Shown here piece by piece: positions 23,681 to 34,200 of a stretch of DNA of 64,000 nt. Numbering within the stretch: the stretch's first letter is position 1; every line of letters starts with the position of its first letter. Both the position numbers and the translations under genes were made by a program. Origin of the DNA: Desulfobotulus alkaliphilus (GTDB lineage: Bacteria; Desulfobacterota; Desulfobacteria; Desulfobacterales; ASO4-4); the NCBI RefSeq assembly GCF_007830435.1, contig NZ_VLLC01000007.1, positions 62,001 to 126,000 of the forward strand. The letters are read 5' to 3'. A model generated the notes under the pieces. The model searched no databases and was not told the DNA's origin. It worked only from the letters and a program-made list of their open reading frames with translations.

Positions 23681-25420
23681 TTAACGGATCAAAGAAATAT
23701 GCCTGTACCCAAAGGCATTGAGCAGAAGCCTTGCCACCAGAAGCACACCCACCACAACGGCCATGATGCACACGGAAAAAGCAGCCGCCTGATTCACAGC
23801 CCCCCGATCTTCCAGCATCAGAACGGAAACGGCCGCCACCTGGGTGGAAGGAGTTATGAGAAAAATCACCGCACTCAGGGTCACCATGCTGCGCATGAAG
23901 AAAAACACGGCCACGCCCACAAGGGTGGGCCACATCAGGGGCAGGGTGATTTTGCGCAGGGTCCGTATGAAAGACCCGCCCAGAGCAGCGGAAGCCTCAT
24001 CATAGGTGCCTGCAATCTGTTTCATGCTGGTGGAGGCAATGAGAAACCCCTGGGCATGGTAATGGTAAACATTGCAGACGGCCAGAAGCAGCAGCGATCC
24101 ATACAGCATGGCAAGGGGGCTGGAGGGATGGTTGAAGGCCAGCACATAGCCAAGGCCCAGCACCATACCGGGAATGGCTGCGGGCGCGATGCAGAGAAAA
24201 TACAAGGGTCCGTCCATGAATGTACGGCAGCGTTCCGTAACCCATGCACCCAGACCCGCAGCAATGACGCCGATACCGGCTGCCATCAGCCCGATATAAA
24301 TGCTGTTCCACAGGGGAGCAATGCCATTTTGCACATCAAAATTGTAATGACGCAGGGAAAACTCCATGCGATAGGGCCAGAGATGGGTAAAGCTTGCAAA
24401 AATCACCACCCCCACCACAGCAATAATGACCGAGGCCATGGGAAGGACAAGGCTGCCAAAGGCGAGATCCCTTGGAAGATGGGGCTGGATGCGCAAGGGC
24501 TGTGCCCGGTCGGAAATTTCCATGTTCCGGCCTCCGGTCAGCCATTTTTCCAGTGCAACAGCCAGTGCCACGGGCAGCAGCAGAACCATGCCGATCACTG
24601 CTCCCATCTCAAAGTTTGCCTGCCCTATCACCTGATTATAGACTTCCGTTGCCAGTACACTGTAATCTCCGCCAATGACCATGGGGTTTCCAAAATCCGT
24701 CATTACCAGAGTGAAGACCACAAAACCCGACGCCATAACGGCAAAACGGGTAGAGGGCAGGGTTACTTTTAAAAAAGTTCTTACACTGCCCGCTCCCAGA
24801 ATGCGGGAAGACTCATAGAGACGATTGTCTGCCATGGCAAGGGAGGCGGAAAAAATGAGAAAGGCATAGGGGAACACATAAAGAACGCTGGCAATGACAA
24901 TACCCCAGTACCCGTAAATGGAAAAATCCGTGCCAAAGGTCCGGTTGATCAGGCCATTGCGGCCCAGCAGCAGCACCAGTCCCTGGGCCTGCACCAGAGA
25001 AGGGGCAAAAACCGGTATCAGGGCAAAGAGTCGGAAGGCATTTTTAAAGGGAATGCGGGTTCTCTGTATGGCGTAGGCATAAACATAGGCCAGAATGAGG
25101 GTAATTCCCGTTGTCATCAGGGTAACGGCAAAGCTGTTGTACACAAGCCCAAGAAAGCGGGATGTTCCCATAACGGAAATATAGTTGCCAAAGCCTGCCC
25201 CTTCGGGAGTCTGAAAACTGCGGCCAAGGATATGCACCATGGGGTAGAGAACAAAAAGAACAAGGGGCAGTGCCACCAGCAAAGGCATCAGTCCCCTGAG
25301 CAGAGCTTCTCCATCTGCCCCTTTCATTTTCCGTACAAACACAGCAGGAGAAATCATCGTCAGCATCCTGCGGAAAAGCAGTCTTGGGGAAGGTTCATCT
25401 TCCTGTCGGCTCAATGCCAT
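23681..25420 (-). CDS. ABC transporter permease, fused double domain (2-aminoethylphosphonate-type)
   Basis: 579 residues with about 12 membrane helices: two tandem permease domains in one chain. Each half carries an EAA loop (ESSRILGAGSVRTFLKVTLP near 210; SAALGGSFIRTLRKITLPLM near 490) that docks on the ATPase. Fused permeases of this size are found in iron(III) systems and in the putative 2-aminoethylphosphonate system (PhnU2 type). The binding protein of this operon favours the latter. The start overlaps the ATPase stop by 10 bases, so it is the last gene of a three-gene operon. Confidence 0.85.
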   Translation of the reverse strand: MALSRQEDEPSPRLLFRRMLTMISPAVFVRKMKGADGEALLRGLMPLLVALPLVLFVLYPMVHILGRSFQTPEGAGFGNYISVMGTSRFLGLVYNSFAVTLMTTGITLILAYVYAYAIQRTRIPFKNAFRLFALIPVFAPSLVQAQGLVLLLGRNGLINRTFGTDFSIYGYWGIVIASVLYVFPYAFLIFSASLAMADNRLYESSRILGAGSVRTFLKVTLPSTRFAVMASGFVVFTLVMTDFGNPMVIGGDYSVLATEVYNQVIGQANFEMGAVIGMVLLLPVALAVALEKWLTGGRNMEISDRAQPLRIQPHLPRDLAFGSLVLPMASVIIAVVGVVIFASFTHLWPYRMEFSLRHYNFDVQNGIAPLWNSIYIGLMAAGIGVIAAGLGAWVTERCRTFMDGPLYFLCIAPAAIPGMVLGLGYVLAFNHPSSPLAMLYGSLLLLAVCNVYHYHAQGFLIASTSMKQIAGTYDEASAALGGSFIRTLRKITLPLMWPTLVGVAVFFFMRSMVTLSAVIFLITPSTQVAAVSVLMLEDRGAVNQAAAFSVCIMAVVVGVLLVARLLLNAFGYRHISLIR

Positions 25421-26445
25421 TCCAGTACCCTCACATTTTCCGGCTGAATGCAGAGGGGCAGGCTGGCGCCCACTTCCAGTCCCTCTCCCATGCCCTGTAA
25501 TTCCGACAGAATCAGAAGATCTTTTTCCCTGCCCCCGGTACTTTCCACCCGCAGGCTCACACGGGTCAGGTTACCCAGCCGTACCACCTGATCCACAACA
25601 CCGCTGAATGTACCCTCTTCCCTGCCGCAGCAGGCAATCTGCACATCTTCAGGACGGATTCCAATGATCCTCGGCCGGCTGCCTTCTGCGGCCACATGGC
25701 TTTGAAAGGGTATTTCCTTTTGGGCAGGAAGAACATTCATTTTACCGATGAACCGGGCCACAAAGGAATTTTCCGGCCTCTTGTAAATGTCCATGGGTGG
25801 TCCCGTCTGCATCACCGTACCGTCTTTCATCACCATTACCCTGTCGGCCATGGAGAGGGCTTCCTCCTGATCATGGGTTACCATGATCGTGGTAATTTTC
25901 AGATGCTGCTGCACCCGCCGTATTTCTTCCTGCAGCTCTTCCCTTACCTGGGCGTCCAGTGCGGAAAGGGGTTCATCCAGAAGCAGAAGGGAGGGTTCCG
26001 GCGCAAGTGCCCTTGCCAGTGCCACCCGCTGCTGCTGACCGCCGGAAAGCTGGTGAGGAAGTTTACGGGCATGGTCCCCAAGGTGCACAAGGGCAAGCAT
26101 TTCTTCCACCCTTTTTCGGATTTTCTCACCCGGCCACCTGCGACACTCAAGGCCATAGGCCACATTGGCGGCAGCACTGAGATTGGGAAAAAGGGAATAG
26201 GACTGAAATACCACACCAAAATTGCGTTTTCTTGCCGGAAGGGAGGATAAATCCCTCCCATCCAGATACATACTGCCTCCATCGGGATACTCAAGACCGG
26301 CAATGATTCTCAGCAGGGTTGTTTTTCCACAGCCCGAAGGCCCGAGAAAGCAGATCATCTCTCCTGTTTCCACGCTTAGGGAGACATCATCCAGCGCCTT
26401 CACCCCACCAAAGGATTTACTTATTTTCCGTATTTCCAGAGACAT
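25411..26445 (-). CDS. ABC transporter ATPase (2-aminoethylphosphonate/iron type)
   Basis: 344 residues from ATG 26445 (GGGAGG upstream; earlier ATGs at 26460 and 26499 have poorer sites). Walker A GPSGCGKTT, Q-loop FQSYSLFPNLS, signature LSGGQQQRVALARAL, Walker B LLLLDEPLSALD and H-loop MVTHDQEEAL are all intact. A C-terminal TOBE-like domain (IIGIRPEDVQIAC; LCIQPENVRVLEW) follows. It powers import by the fused permease. FIGKMNVLPA after the ATPase core is typical of polyamine, iron and phosphonate-type importers. Confidence 0.92.
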   Translation of the reverse strand: MSLEIRKISKSFGGVKALDDVSLSVETGEMICFLGPSGCGKTTLLRIIAGLEYPDGGSMYLDGRDLSSLPARKRNFGVVFQSYSLFPNLSAAANVAYGLECRRWPGEKIRKRVEEMLALVHLGDHARKLPHQLSGGQQQRVALARALAPEPSLLLLDEPLSALDAQVREELQEEIRRVQQHLKITTIMVTHDQEEALSMADRVMVMKDGTVMQTGPPMDIYKRPENSFVARFIGKMNVLPAQKEIPFQSHVAAEGSRPRIIGIRPEDVQIACCGREEGTFSGVVDQVVRLGNLTRVSLRVESTGGREKDLLILSELQGMGEGLEVGASLPLCIQPENVRVLEWH

Positions 26446-26523
26446 GCTTTTCCCTCCCATTCTCCCTTCCATTGCAAAACAAAAAAGCTGCACAGGCAAT
26501 AAGCCCGTACAGCCCTGTTTTTT

Positions 26524-27555
26524 CTAGCGTTCCAGACGCTGCTGCCAGGTGTTGAGAATCCGGTCCCTGTTGGTTGCAGACCAGTTAAAATCCATATCCA
26601 CCATCACGGAGCCAATGTCTTCGGGAAGGCCTGCAGCCACAAAGTTTTTCGGCATGGTGCCGCCACTTACGGTAACAATTTCCTTCCACCTGTAGTATTC
26701 GTTCACCGCATTGGCAGAAAGTGCCCAGTCAATGAAACGCTTGGCATCCTTCTTATTGCGGGAAGATTTCATGAGACCTGTGGCTTCCAGCTCATTGCCC
26801 GCGCCCTCGGAAGGAATCACCATGGTAATGGGAAATCCTTCATCAATATTTTTGATGGCCCGGAGGGCAAAGGAGGCACCCACGGCAAATTCACCGGCAC
26901 TGGCCGCATTGCAGGGCCGGGAACCGCTTTTGATGTACTGGGCAATATTTTTATCCAGATCTTCCAGATAGCGCCAGCCCTTGTCCTCTCCCTTCATCTG
27001 CAGGATGGAGGCAATCTGCAGATAACCGGTGCCGGAACTGGCAGGGTTGGGCATGACCACTTCGCCCTTGAATTCAGGCTTCAGCAGATCCTCCCATGAG
27101 GTGGGCATGGGAAGATTTCTGCGCTTCAACACTTCATTGTTCACGCAGAAGGCAGCCATGTATCCTGTGGTGGCAAACCAGCGGTTCTCTGTATCCCGAA
27201 ACCGTGCGGGCACCTTTTCAATGCCTTGCGGCCGATAGGGTTCCAGCATGTTAAGAATCCGGGGATCAACCATATTGGTGACAGCCCAGCCCCAGATCAC
27301 ATCATGGCGGGGATTGGCGGATTCCGCCAGCATACGGGCATGGAGGTCTCCTGTGGAAAGGCGCAGCAGGTTCACCTTGATATCCGGCAGATCCCGCCGG
27401 GCAGCGGCAAGGAAGGCTGCCGCCTCATCTTCCTCGTAGGAAGTATATACGGTGATTTCACCCGCATGTACTCCGGTGGCAGGCAGAAAGGCACCCATGA
27501 TTCCAGCAGCCGCAAACAGACATACCATAAAGGATTTTATTCCCCAGAACTTCAT
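26524..27555 (-). CDS. Periplasmic binding protein, 2-aminoethylphosphonate family (PhnS2-like)
   Basis: 343 residues from ATG 27555 (CGGAG eight bases before). The signal peptide ends near VHAGE, giving a mature start EITVYTSYEEDE. It is a type 2 binding protein of the Fe(III)/putrescine class. The segments GEVVMPNPASSGTGYL, YIKSGSRPCNAASAGEFAVG and IPSEGAGNELEATG match, from memory, the family annotated as 2-aminoethylphosphonate binding (VMPNPASSGTGFL; HSGSKPC..AAAGE). Classical iron-binding tyrosines are not obvious. First gene of the operon. With alkaline phosphatase and the PstS-like protein it fits phosphorus scavenging. Iron or another ligand remains possible. Confidence 0.82.
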   Translation of the reverse strand: MKFWGIKSFMVCLFAAAGIMGAFLPATGVHAGEITVYTSYEEDEAAAFLAAARRDLPDIKVNLLRLSTGDLHARMLAESANPRHDVIWGWAVTNMVDPRILNMLEPYRPQGIEKVPARFRDTENRWFATTGYMAAFCVNNEVLKRRNLPMPTSWEDLLKPEFKGEVVMPNPASSGTGYLQIASILQMKGEDKGWRYLEDLDKNIAQYIKSGSRPCNAASAGEFAVGASFALRAIKNIDEGFPITMVIPSEGAGNELEATGLMKSSRNKKDAKRFIDWALSANAVNEYYRWKEIVTVSGGTMPKNFVAAGLPEDIGSVMVDMDFNWSATNRDRILNTWQQRLER

Positions 27556-27690
27556 CCGGACACTCCGATGTAAAGGTTTTTTATCAGGAAAAAACAGACA
27601 TTCTGTCCGTTTTTTTCCACCAGTATCGGAAGGCACCTTACGCAGGGAGTGTCAGAATAAAATATGATTTCTGTTTGTTTTTTGTGAGCA

Positions 27691-27719
27691 AAAAGCCCTT
27701 TTCCATGGAAAAAGGGCTG
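27691..27719 (-). terminator. Rho-independent terminator of the DksA-like gene
   Basis: Minus strand AGCCCTTTTTCCATGGAAAAGGGCT folds on itself and is followed by TTTTTG. It lies 55 bases past the stop at 27775 and insulates the transporter operon from the gene upstream. Confidence 0.8.
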
Positions 27720-27774
27720 GCTGAAACCAAGGGGACTGAAATCCGGGCCTTACGGAATCCGGCGGCCTGAAGAA

Positions 27775-28212
27775 TCAGCCACAAAGCAGGTCCATCTGTC
27801 CTGCGCTTCTCTCCCTGAACTGCTGGGCCTCAATGCTGAAAAGGGCATCGGGAACGGCCAGCATCCGGGGAATACCTATGGGCTCTCCCGTCAGGCAGCA
27901 GTACCCGTAATCGCCTTCTTCAAGAAGACGAAGGGCTTCGGTGTTTCTGTCCAGCACTTCCCGGAAACGGGCCTGTACCCGAAGCTCCTGCTCCCGCCAT
28001 GTTTCGGATACGCTGCGGTCCAGCATATCAGGAACCCTTACCATATCCGCTTCACGGATCTCCCGGAGTCTTCTGCGGGCCTCCTGCACCAGCGATTCCC
28101 GCTGCTCCAGCAAACGGTCACGGAACCATGCCTTCTGCCGGGCATTCATATAAGGTTCATCTTCGTGGGGCTGATACACATCGAGAACAATCATGGATAA
28201 ACCCATCTTCAT
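27775..28212 (-). CDS. TraR/DksA-family protein with reduced zinc finger
   Basis: 145 residues from ATG 28212 (AAGGAGC before it). A long coiled-coil helical region (about 25-95, RDRLLEQRESLVQEARRRL) is followed by the family's C-terminal block RLLEEGDYGYCCLTGEPIGI and PRMLAVPDALFSIEAQQFRE. DksA binds RNA polymerase through its secondary channel and mediates ppGpp effects. Here the acidic tip can still be argued (IREADMVRVPDMLDRS). The zinc-ligand cysteines are largely missing (the last two are replaced in FSIEAQ), so the fold may be stabilised without zinc. Single gene with its own terminator. Confidence 0.85.
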   Translation of the reverse strand: MKMGLSMIVLDVYQPHEDEPYMNARQKAWFRDRLLEQRESLVQEARRRLREIREADMVRVPDMLDRSVSETWREQELRVQARFREVLDRNTEALRLLEEGDYGYCCLTGEPIGIPRMLAVPDALFSIEAQQFRERSAGQMDLLCG

Positions 28213-28468
28213 GCTCCTTTCCTTAAAATTATTTTCCCGATTCTGCCGCCGCAAAGATAGAAAAACCATGTTCAGGGAATATAAGGGCCTGATTAAAATC
28301 TGGTCATTCCTGCATTCTTTCCTGCCCACCCATGGAAGCAGCCTTCGGGATCTTTTCACAAACTTCTAACAGGTTTCTCATCCTTCCTGCTCTTTGATAG
28401 CCTAAGTGTCCGCAGAGCTCTTTCCTATGGATGCTCTGATGATATGTTCATGAATGTAAGGAGAAGAA

Positions 28469-30166
28469 ATGCGGATAGCAGGAAAAATTCAGCTTCTTGT
28501 GGGAAGCGTACTGGTACTTTGCCTCGCAATCGCTGCCGGACTGACCTTCCGGGGGCTCCATTCCCTTGAAGCCATATCCCTTGATGCCATGGCATCCCAG
28601 CTCATGGATGAAAGACAGCGACAGCTTAAGGATCTGACCGCTGCCGCTGCCCACATTGTATCCACTGCCAATTTTTATACGGATGCGGTGAATGCCCTTT
28701 CGCCCATGCGTTTTGGCGCACAGGGTCAGGATGGTTTCTGGGTAATGGATACGACGGGCATGATGTATGTTTCTGCCAGCCTTCCGGAACTCACGGGCAA
28801 GATGCAGAAGGGGCATTTTCAGGACAGCCATGGCCGGTATATGGTGGATGAAATTCTGGAAGCGGCTGCCTCCTCGGAAACCGGCTTCCTTTCCTTTTCC
28901 TTTGAAAAGGACGGAGAGACTGCGGAAAAACTGCTGGCCTACCGGCTGGTTCCAGAGTGGGACTGGATAGTCTGCGCCGATTTGTGGATGGATGATATCA
29001 AAGGACATCTGGATGCCCGGCGCATGGAACATGCCGATGCCGTTTTCCAGACAGGAAAATCCATGGCCGGAACAGGTCTTGTACTGGGCATAACGCTTTT
29101 TCTTTTTGTCCGTTGGATGACATCCCGCATCTTCGGCCCCCTCCGGGAAACGGCTTACCGTTTCCGTGAAATAGCCGAAGGGGGCGGCGATCTTACGGCC
29201 AGCGTAAGGGTATGGACCCATGATGAAGTGGGGCGGATGGCAAAGGCCTTCAATGCCTTTCTCGGGATGCTGCGTAAACAGGTGGGAGCCATCGGGCTGA
29301 TTGCACAGGGCATTCAGAAGGAAGCCGTGGCCTTCAGCCATGTGGGCCGGGAGCTTGCTGAAACATCCCAGGCCGTTGAAAAGGGCACATGCGGGCTTGC
29401 AAAACAGATGGGCCATCTGGACGATGAAATGGCCTCCGTAACGCAGGCCATCCTTTCCGTGGAATCGGATACCCATAAAGTTCGTGGAATTGCAGACAAA
29501 CTGAAAGAAGCCGTAGGCCTTGTGGCAGCCCAGAGCGAAAAGGTGCTGAACACAACAAAAACCACCCTTTCCCGTTCGGAAACCGCCAGCCAGCGTATGC
29601 AGAAACTGGGAGGAGCTGCCGCAAGTATTCATCGTGTGGTGGATCTGATCACAGACATTGCGGATAAAACCCAGTTGCTGGCTTTAAATGCCACCATAGA
29701 GTCTGCAAGGGCCGGAGCCGCAGGCAGGGGATTTGCCGTGGTGGCTTCAGAAATCAAGGAGCTTTCCAGAAAAACATCCGAAGCCACCGGAGAAATCCGG
29801 GGCAGGCTCAATGAAATCCTCCGTACAGCAGGGGAAGCCGGTGAAGAGATCGGTGGTATTGTGGCTGTGGCAGAAGAACTTGAAACCATGATGCAGGCCA
29901 TGGCTGCGGATATGCAGAACCGCCAGCATCAGGCCGTGGATCTCAGTACAGCCATGGCAGGTATTGGTCAGGGGGTTGACAGGGTGAAGGAAAGCATTGG
30001 CCGCACCCTTGAAAATACGGGAAAAATGGCAGAAGAGGTGGAAAAGGTAAGCCATACCGCAGCCCACCTCCAGAAAAACAGCAATGCCGTGGGCAACTCC
30101 GTCAGTATTCTCGAAACCCTTTCTCTGGATCTGGGTCACAGGATGGGCCGTTTTGTGGTGGGCTGA
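28469..30166 (+). CDS. Methyl-accepting chemotaxis protein with a cache-type sensor
   Basis: 565 residues: a membrane helix at 8-28, a periplasmic single-cache domain (about 40-190; [18 protein letters not shown] and [15 protein letters not shown]), a second helix around 200-218, HAMP ([20 protein letters not shown]), and a cytoplasmic signalling hairpin whose tip reads [18 protein letters not shown] and [15 protein letters not shown]. It should sense a small molecule in the periplasm and control CheA. The C-terminus is convergent with, and overlaps by 31 bases, the YaiI gene on the other strand. Confidence 0.93.
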   Translation: MRIAGKIQLLVGSVLVLCLAIAAGLTFRGLHSLEAISLDAMASQLMDERQRQLKDLTAAAAHIVSTANFYTDAVNALSPMRFGAQGQDGFWVMDTTGMMYVSASLPELTGKMQKGHFQDSHGRYMVDEILEAAASSETGFLSFSFEKDGETAEKLLAYRLVPEWDWIVCADLWMDDIKGHLDARRMEHADAVFQTGKSMAGTGLVLGITLFLFVRWMTSRIFGPLRETAYRFREIAEGGGDLTASVRVWTHDEVGRMAKAFNAFLGMLRKQVGAIGLIAQGIQKEAVAFSHVGRELAETSQAVEKGTCGLAKQMGHLDDEMASVTQAILSVESDTHKVRGIADKLKEAVGLVAAQSEKVLNTTKTTLSRSETASQRMQKLGGAAASIHRVVDLITDIADKTQLLALNATIESARAGAAGRGFAVVASEIKELSRKTSEATGEIRGRLNEILRTAGEAGEEIGGIVAVAEELETMMQAMAADMQNRQHQAVDLSTAMAGIGQGVDRVKESIGRTLENTGKMAEEVEKVSHTAAHLQKNSNAVGNSVSILETLSLDLGHRMGRFVVG

Positions 30167-30609
30167 CGCCGGATCGCCTGAATCATCTCATCAAGTTTCT
30201 GGAGAAAGCGGGATCTGTCCTTTGGTCCCATGGGCTTTGGTCCGCCTGTGATTTCTCCGGCTCCGCGCAGCTCCGCAAGGAGGTTGCGGCTGGCAACCAC
30301 ATCCCCGATATTGCTTTCCGTAAAGGGTTTTCCAGAAGGACCAAGGACGGAGGCATTTTTTGCAATGCAACGGGCGGCAAGGAGTACATCGGCGGTCACG
30401 AGGATATCAAAGGCCTCAATTTTCTCAACGATCCAGTCATCCGCTTCATCAAACCGCCCCCCCACCACCTGAAGAGCGATTCCCTTTTCACGGGGAATCC
30501 GCATGGGAGCATTGGCAACCAGAGTCACCGGAAGACCGTAACGGCGGGCAACCCGGTAAATTTCTTCCTTTACCGGGCAGGCATCGGCATCCACAAAGAT
30601 ATGTAACAC
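30136..30609 (-). CDS. YaiI/YqxD (UPF0178) family protein
   Basis: 157 residues, start GTG 30609. It matches the UPF0178 family along its length: [19 protein letters not shown], then [50 protein letters not shown] and [20 protein letters not shown]. The family has a PIN-like fold with conserved aspartates (D7, D9 and TAD), which suggests a nuclease, but the function is not established. Confidence 0.93.
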   Translation of the reverse strand: MLHIFVDADACPVKEEIYRVARRYGLPVTLVANAPMRIPREKGIALQVVGGRFDEADDWIVEKIEAFDILVTADVLLAARCIAKNASVLGPSGKPFTESNIGDVVASRNLLAELRGAGEITGGPKPMGPKDRSRFLQKLDEMIQAIRRQPTTKRPIL

Positions 30610-30627
30610 CTGAAAAGACCTCTCTTT

Positions 30628-31161
30628 CTAAATTAGCGAGTGCTTTTTCCCTGCTCCCTTCCGGAGCTTTCCAAAAAAAACAAGAAAAACAGACAAAAGC
30701 ATTTCCGGAAAAAGGGCTGTGAGAAGACCCGTCGCAAGGCCTGCAAAAACAGCATCCCTATCCAGCCGGATCACATGGGTGTAGGTTTCAAAAACACTGT
30801 CCCGGACATCCTTTACAGGACGCAGGATCAGATGACAAATGGCATTGAACCCGCTTTTTCTGAAATCAATCAGGGCATTTTCAAGCAGCTTTTTCCTTTC
30901 TCTGATGGCAGCAATATTGGCACCGCCATCCCGGAAAACCGGATCTCCTGTTTTTTCGTAGTGATCAATAAGGCGGCCAAGATCCCCTTCGAAATAACGA
31001 TCCGCATCCCTTTGAAAAAGGGCAAGACTGCGCATGGACTCCTGGAGACGAGACTCCAGACTTTTACCATAGGCGTCCAGAAAGCCGGGAATCTGGACGC
31101 CTAAAAGCACCCCTCCCATAAAAAGAAGAAGGCGGGCATAGGCATAAAGTCTCACGATCAT
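30628..31161 (-). CDS. DUF2937 family membrane protein
   Basis: 177 residues from ATG 31161, which follows GGGGAGGTGAGGGG. An N-terminal membrane helix (about 5-22), a long soluble helical part (LESRLQESMRSLALFQRDAD, YFEGDLGRLIDHYEKTGD) and a C-terminal hydrophobic hairpin (LDRDAVFAGLATGLLTALFP, MLLSVFLVFFG). This pattern fits DUF2937, a family of unknown role. It sits 18 bases upstream of YaiI on the same strand, so the two may be co-transcribed. Confidence 0.75.
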   Translation of the reverse strand: MIVRLYAYARLLLFMGGVLLGVQIPGFLDAYGKSLESRLQESMRSLALFQRDADRYFEGDLGRLIDHYEKTGDPVFRDGGANIAAIRERKKLLENALIDFRKSGFNAICHLILRPVKDVRDSVFETYTHVIRLDRDAVFAGLATGLLTALFPEMLLSVFLVFFGKLRKGAGKKHSLI

Positions 31162-31253
31162 CCCCTCACCTCCCCGGATCGTCTGCTGCAATCGTTTCAA
31201 AAAAAATACCTTTTACAGCTTTCTGCCCCCACCCTGCCCCCTTTTCCAAGGGC

Positions 31254-34200
31254 TTATCGGGCATATGTTTTCAAAATTCCCAGAAGCTCCGATTTTTTAA
31301 AGGGTTTGCTCATGTATGCGGTGCATCCGGCAGCCAGAAGCTCCCCTTCCATCTCCTTCAGGGCATGGGCCGTCAGGGCAATGATGGGGGTTTCATGCTT
31401 TCCATTTTCCCTTTCCCACTGCCGTATATGCCGTGCGGCCTCAAGTCCGTCCATGACGGGCATTTCCTTATCCATAAAAACCAGATCAAAGACGCTTTCC
31501 TTAAATTTTTCAAAGCCTTCTCGCCCGTTGGCCGCCACCTCAAGCCTGTGGGGTATGTTCTTCAGATTAACGGCAAAGAGGGTCTGATTGACCACATGAT
31601 CCTCCACCAGCAGAATGGAAAGGGGGCGCAGGCCTTCTTCGGAAGCACCCTCCCCTGCCCGGGAGGCAGCAGCTTTTTCCTTTAAGATATCTGCCCCTGA
31701 AAAAATGATTTTCAGATCAGAGCCTTTCACCGGCTTGACCAGTTTTACGGGAATTCCCAAATGACTGGCCTTTGATATCTGCTCAGAAATTCCATCGGAA
31801 GTAAGCAGAATAACCGTATTGCCAAGGTCTCCATAAAGCTCCAGAATCTTCTCCGCCGTCCTGAACCCGTCCATGCCCGGCATCCGGGCATCCAGAAGAA
31901 TGCGGTCAAAGGATCTCGCGGAAAGGGCTTCCAGCACCGCTTCTCCGCTTTCAACGCCAAGCACCTCTGCCCCCCACTCCCCAAGCATTCTCCCAAGGAT
32001 GCTTCTGCTGCCATCATGGTCGTCCGCAAGGAGAACCGAAAGACCTGCTGCCCGGAAATCCCTGACATTGTGAACGACTGTATCCGGATCAAAAATACAG
32101 GTGAAGGCAAAGGTACTGCCCCTTCCGGGTTCACTTTCCACCCAGAGCCTTCCACCCATGGCCTCCACAAGCTTCTTGCAGATGGCAAGCCCAAGGCCAG
32201 TACCTCCGTATTTGCGGGTGGTGGCAGCATCGGCCTGCTGAAAATCCTGAAACAGCCTCCCTTGGGCTTCCTCAGAAATCCCTATGCCTGAATCCTGAAC
32301 GCTAAAAAGAATTTCCAGCCTCTCTCCCCGGCTCTCTTCCCGCACCGCCACCAGAATCTCACCCGCTTCGGTGAATTTAATGGCATTGCCGATCAGGTTG
32401 GTCAGCACCTGACGCAGACGGGCAGGATCACCCACAAGCTGCCAGGGCAGATCCGGGTGGATGTCACAGAGAAACTCGATCTGCTTTTCATGCACCTTGA
32501 GGGCCAGCACCTCGCACACCGTTTCAACCAGGTCCGGAAGGTGGAATGAAATTCTTTCAAGCTCCAGCTTCCCTGCCTCCACCTTTGAGATATCAAGGAT
32601 ATCATTGACAAGATGGAGAAGGCTTTCCCCGGCGTTGCGGATAATATCCACAAAGCGCTTCTGCTCATGATCCAGCCTGGTTTCCCACAGAAGGTCGGCC
32701 ATACCGAGGATGGCATTCATGGGTGTTCGGATCTCATGGCTCATGTCCGCAAGGAAACGGGTCTTGGCCTGACTGGCCGCTTCAGCGGACTCCTTGGCAA
32801 TTCTGAAGGCCTCGGCCTCCTTCCTTGCGGTGACATCCTCCAGAATCCCCTGAATATAGAGGGGGTTTTTATGTTCGTCATAAATCATGCCCGCAGACAG
32901 GGATACCTGCATGATCTCCCCGTTTTTTCTGTACATTTCCGTCTCAAAATTGTGCACAATGCCGTGTTTTTCAATAAGTCCCACAAACTCGCTGCGTTTT
33001 TCAGGATTCACATACTGCTTTTTCGCATCCCCATGCTTTTCAAGGGCTTCTTCCATGGATGTATAGCCACAGATTGTTGCCATGGCCGGGTTGATGGTCA
33101 GGATACGTCCCCCCATGGATGCCTGAAAAATCCCCACGGCCACATGCTCAAAAATTCCCCGGTACTTTTTCTCGGACTCATGGAGTTTTCTGTAAAGCTT
33201 CGCGTTTTCAATGGAAATACCCACCTGGGCGCAAAGGATGTTCAGAACCTGCACACGATCCCCTGTAAAAACCCCTTTGGCCCCGTTGTTTTCAAGGTAG
33301 AGAAGCCCTGTCAGCTTTCCCTGCTGGATAATGGGCATACAGAGAAGGGATAAGATCTTTTTGTAAACCACCTGGGTATCATGGGCAAAAATTCCCTCGC
33401 CCGAGGCGTTTTCCAGCACAAGCTCCCTGCCTGTCCGTGCCGTGTAATACACAATGGAAGGGACAAGGACGTCGCAGGCATCCAGCGCAAGGCCATCGGG
33501 AAAAACCAGAGGTTCGGAATCGGAAGCCGCAAGGGCCTGCACCATGAGACTGTCCCCTTCTTTCAGGATCAGAGCTCCCTGCTGCGCCCCGGCATTTTCA
33601 ATGAGATAGCCCATGATTTTTTTCAAAAGCTTCGCATAATCCACCTCACCCGAAAGGGCCTGGGAAATTTTCACGATGCTCATCAGATCCAGAGCTTCCC
33701 CTCCCGTATCCAGAGAGCTGGAAGAGATGGAAGTCATCGGCCCAAAACGCCTTTCCGATACCGCAAGACCTGCCAGAAGTCCGGGATGGCGGCGTTCCAT
33801 GGCCCCGGTCCGCATTCTGGCTCCCCAGAGGGTGTAGGCATAATAGGCTTCTTTCATGTACAGGGCCGCAGGCTTCTCATCTCCCTCACCCATGAGAAAT
33901 TCCCCATAAAGCTCATTGGCAAGGGCCTCATCCTGAAGAAAACCACTGGCACGGGCCAGCCCGATGGCCTCCCTGTAATGGCCCATGGCGTTAAGAACGC
34001 TGCCCCGGATACGGCAGCGTTCGGCCTCCACAAGATGCCAGCGGTGAAGGTGGTTCATGGGAGCATGCTTTGCCCATTTCTTCATTTTTTTCTGACTGGC
34101 AGCCACCTTCCTTAAAAAACGCCGTTTTTCTGATCCCGAAAGCAAGGGCAGCCTGCCCAGCCGGATCAGGGATTCATAAAAGTAAAAAAAAGGCAGGGCA

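Noticed and set aside
23669-24772. A 367-aa histidine-rich plus-strand frame
   Set aside because: Antisense to the ABC permease. Histidine richness comes from reverse-reading hydrophobic codons.
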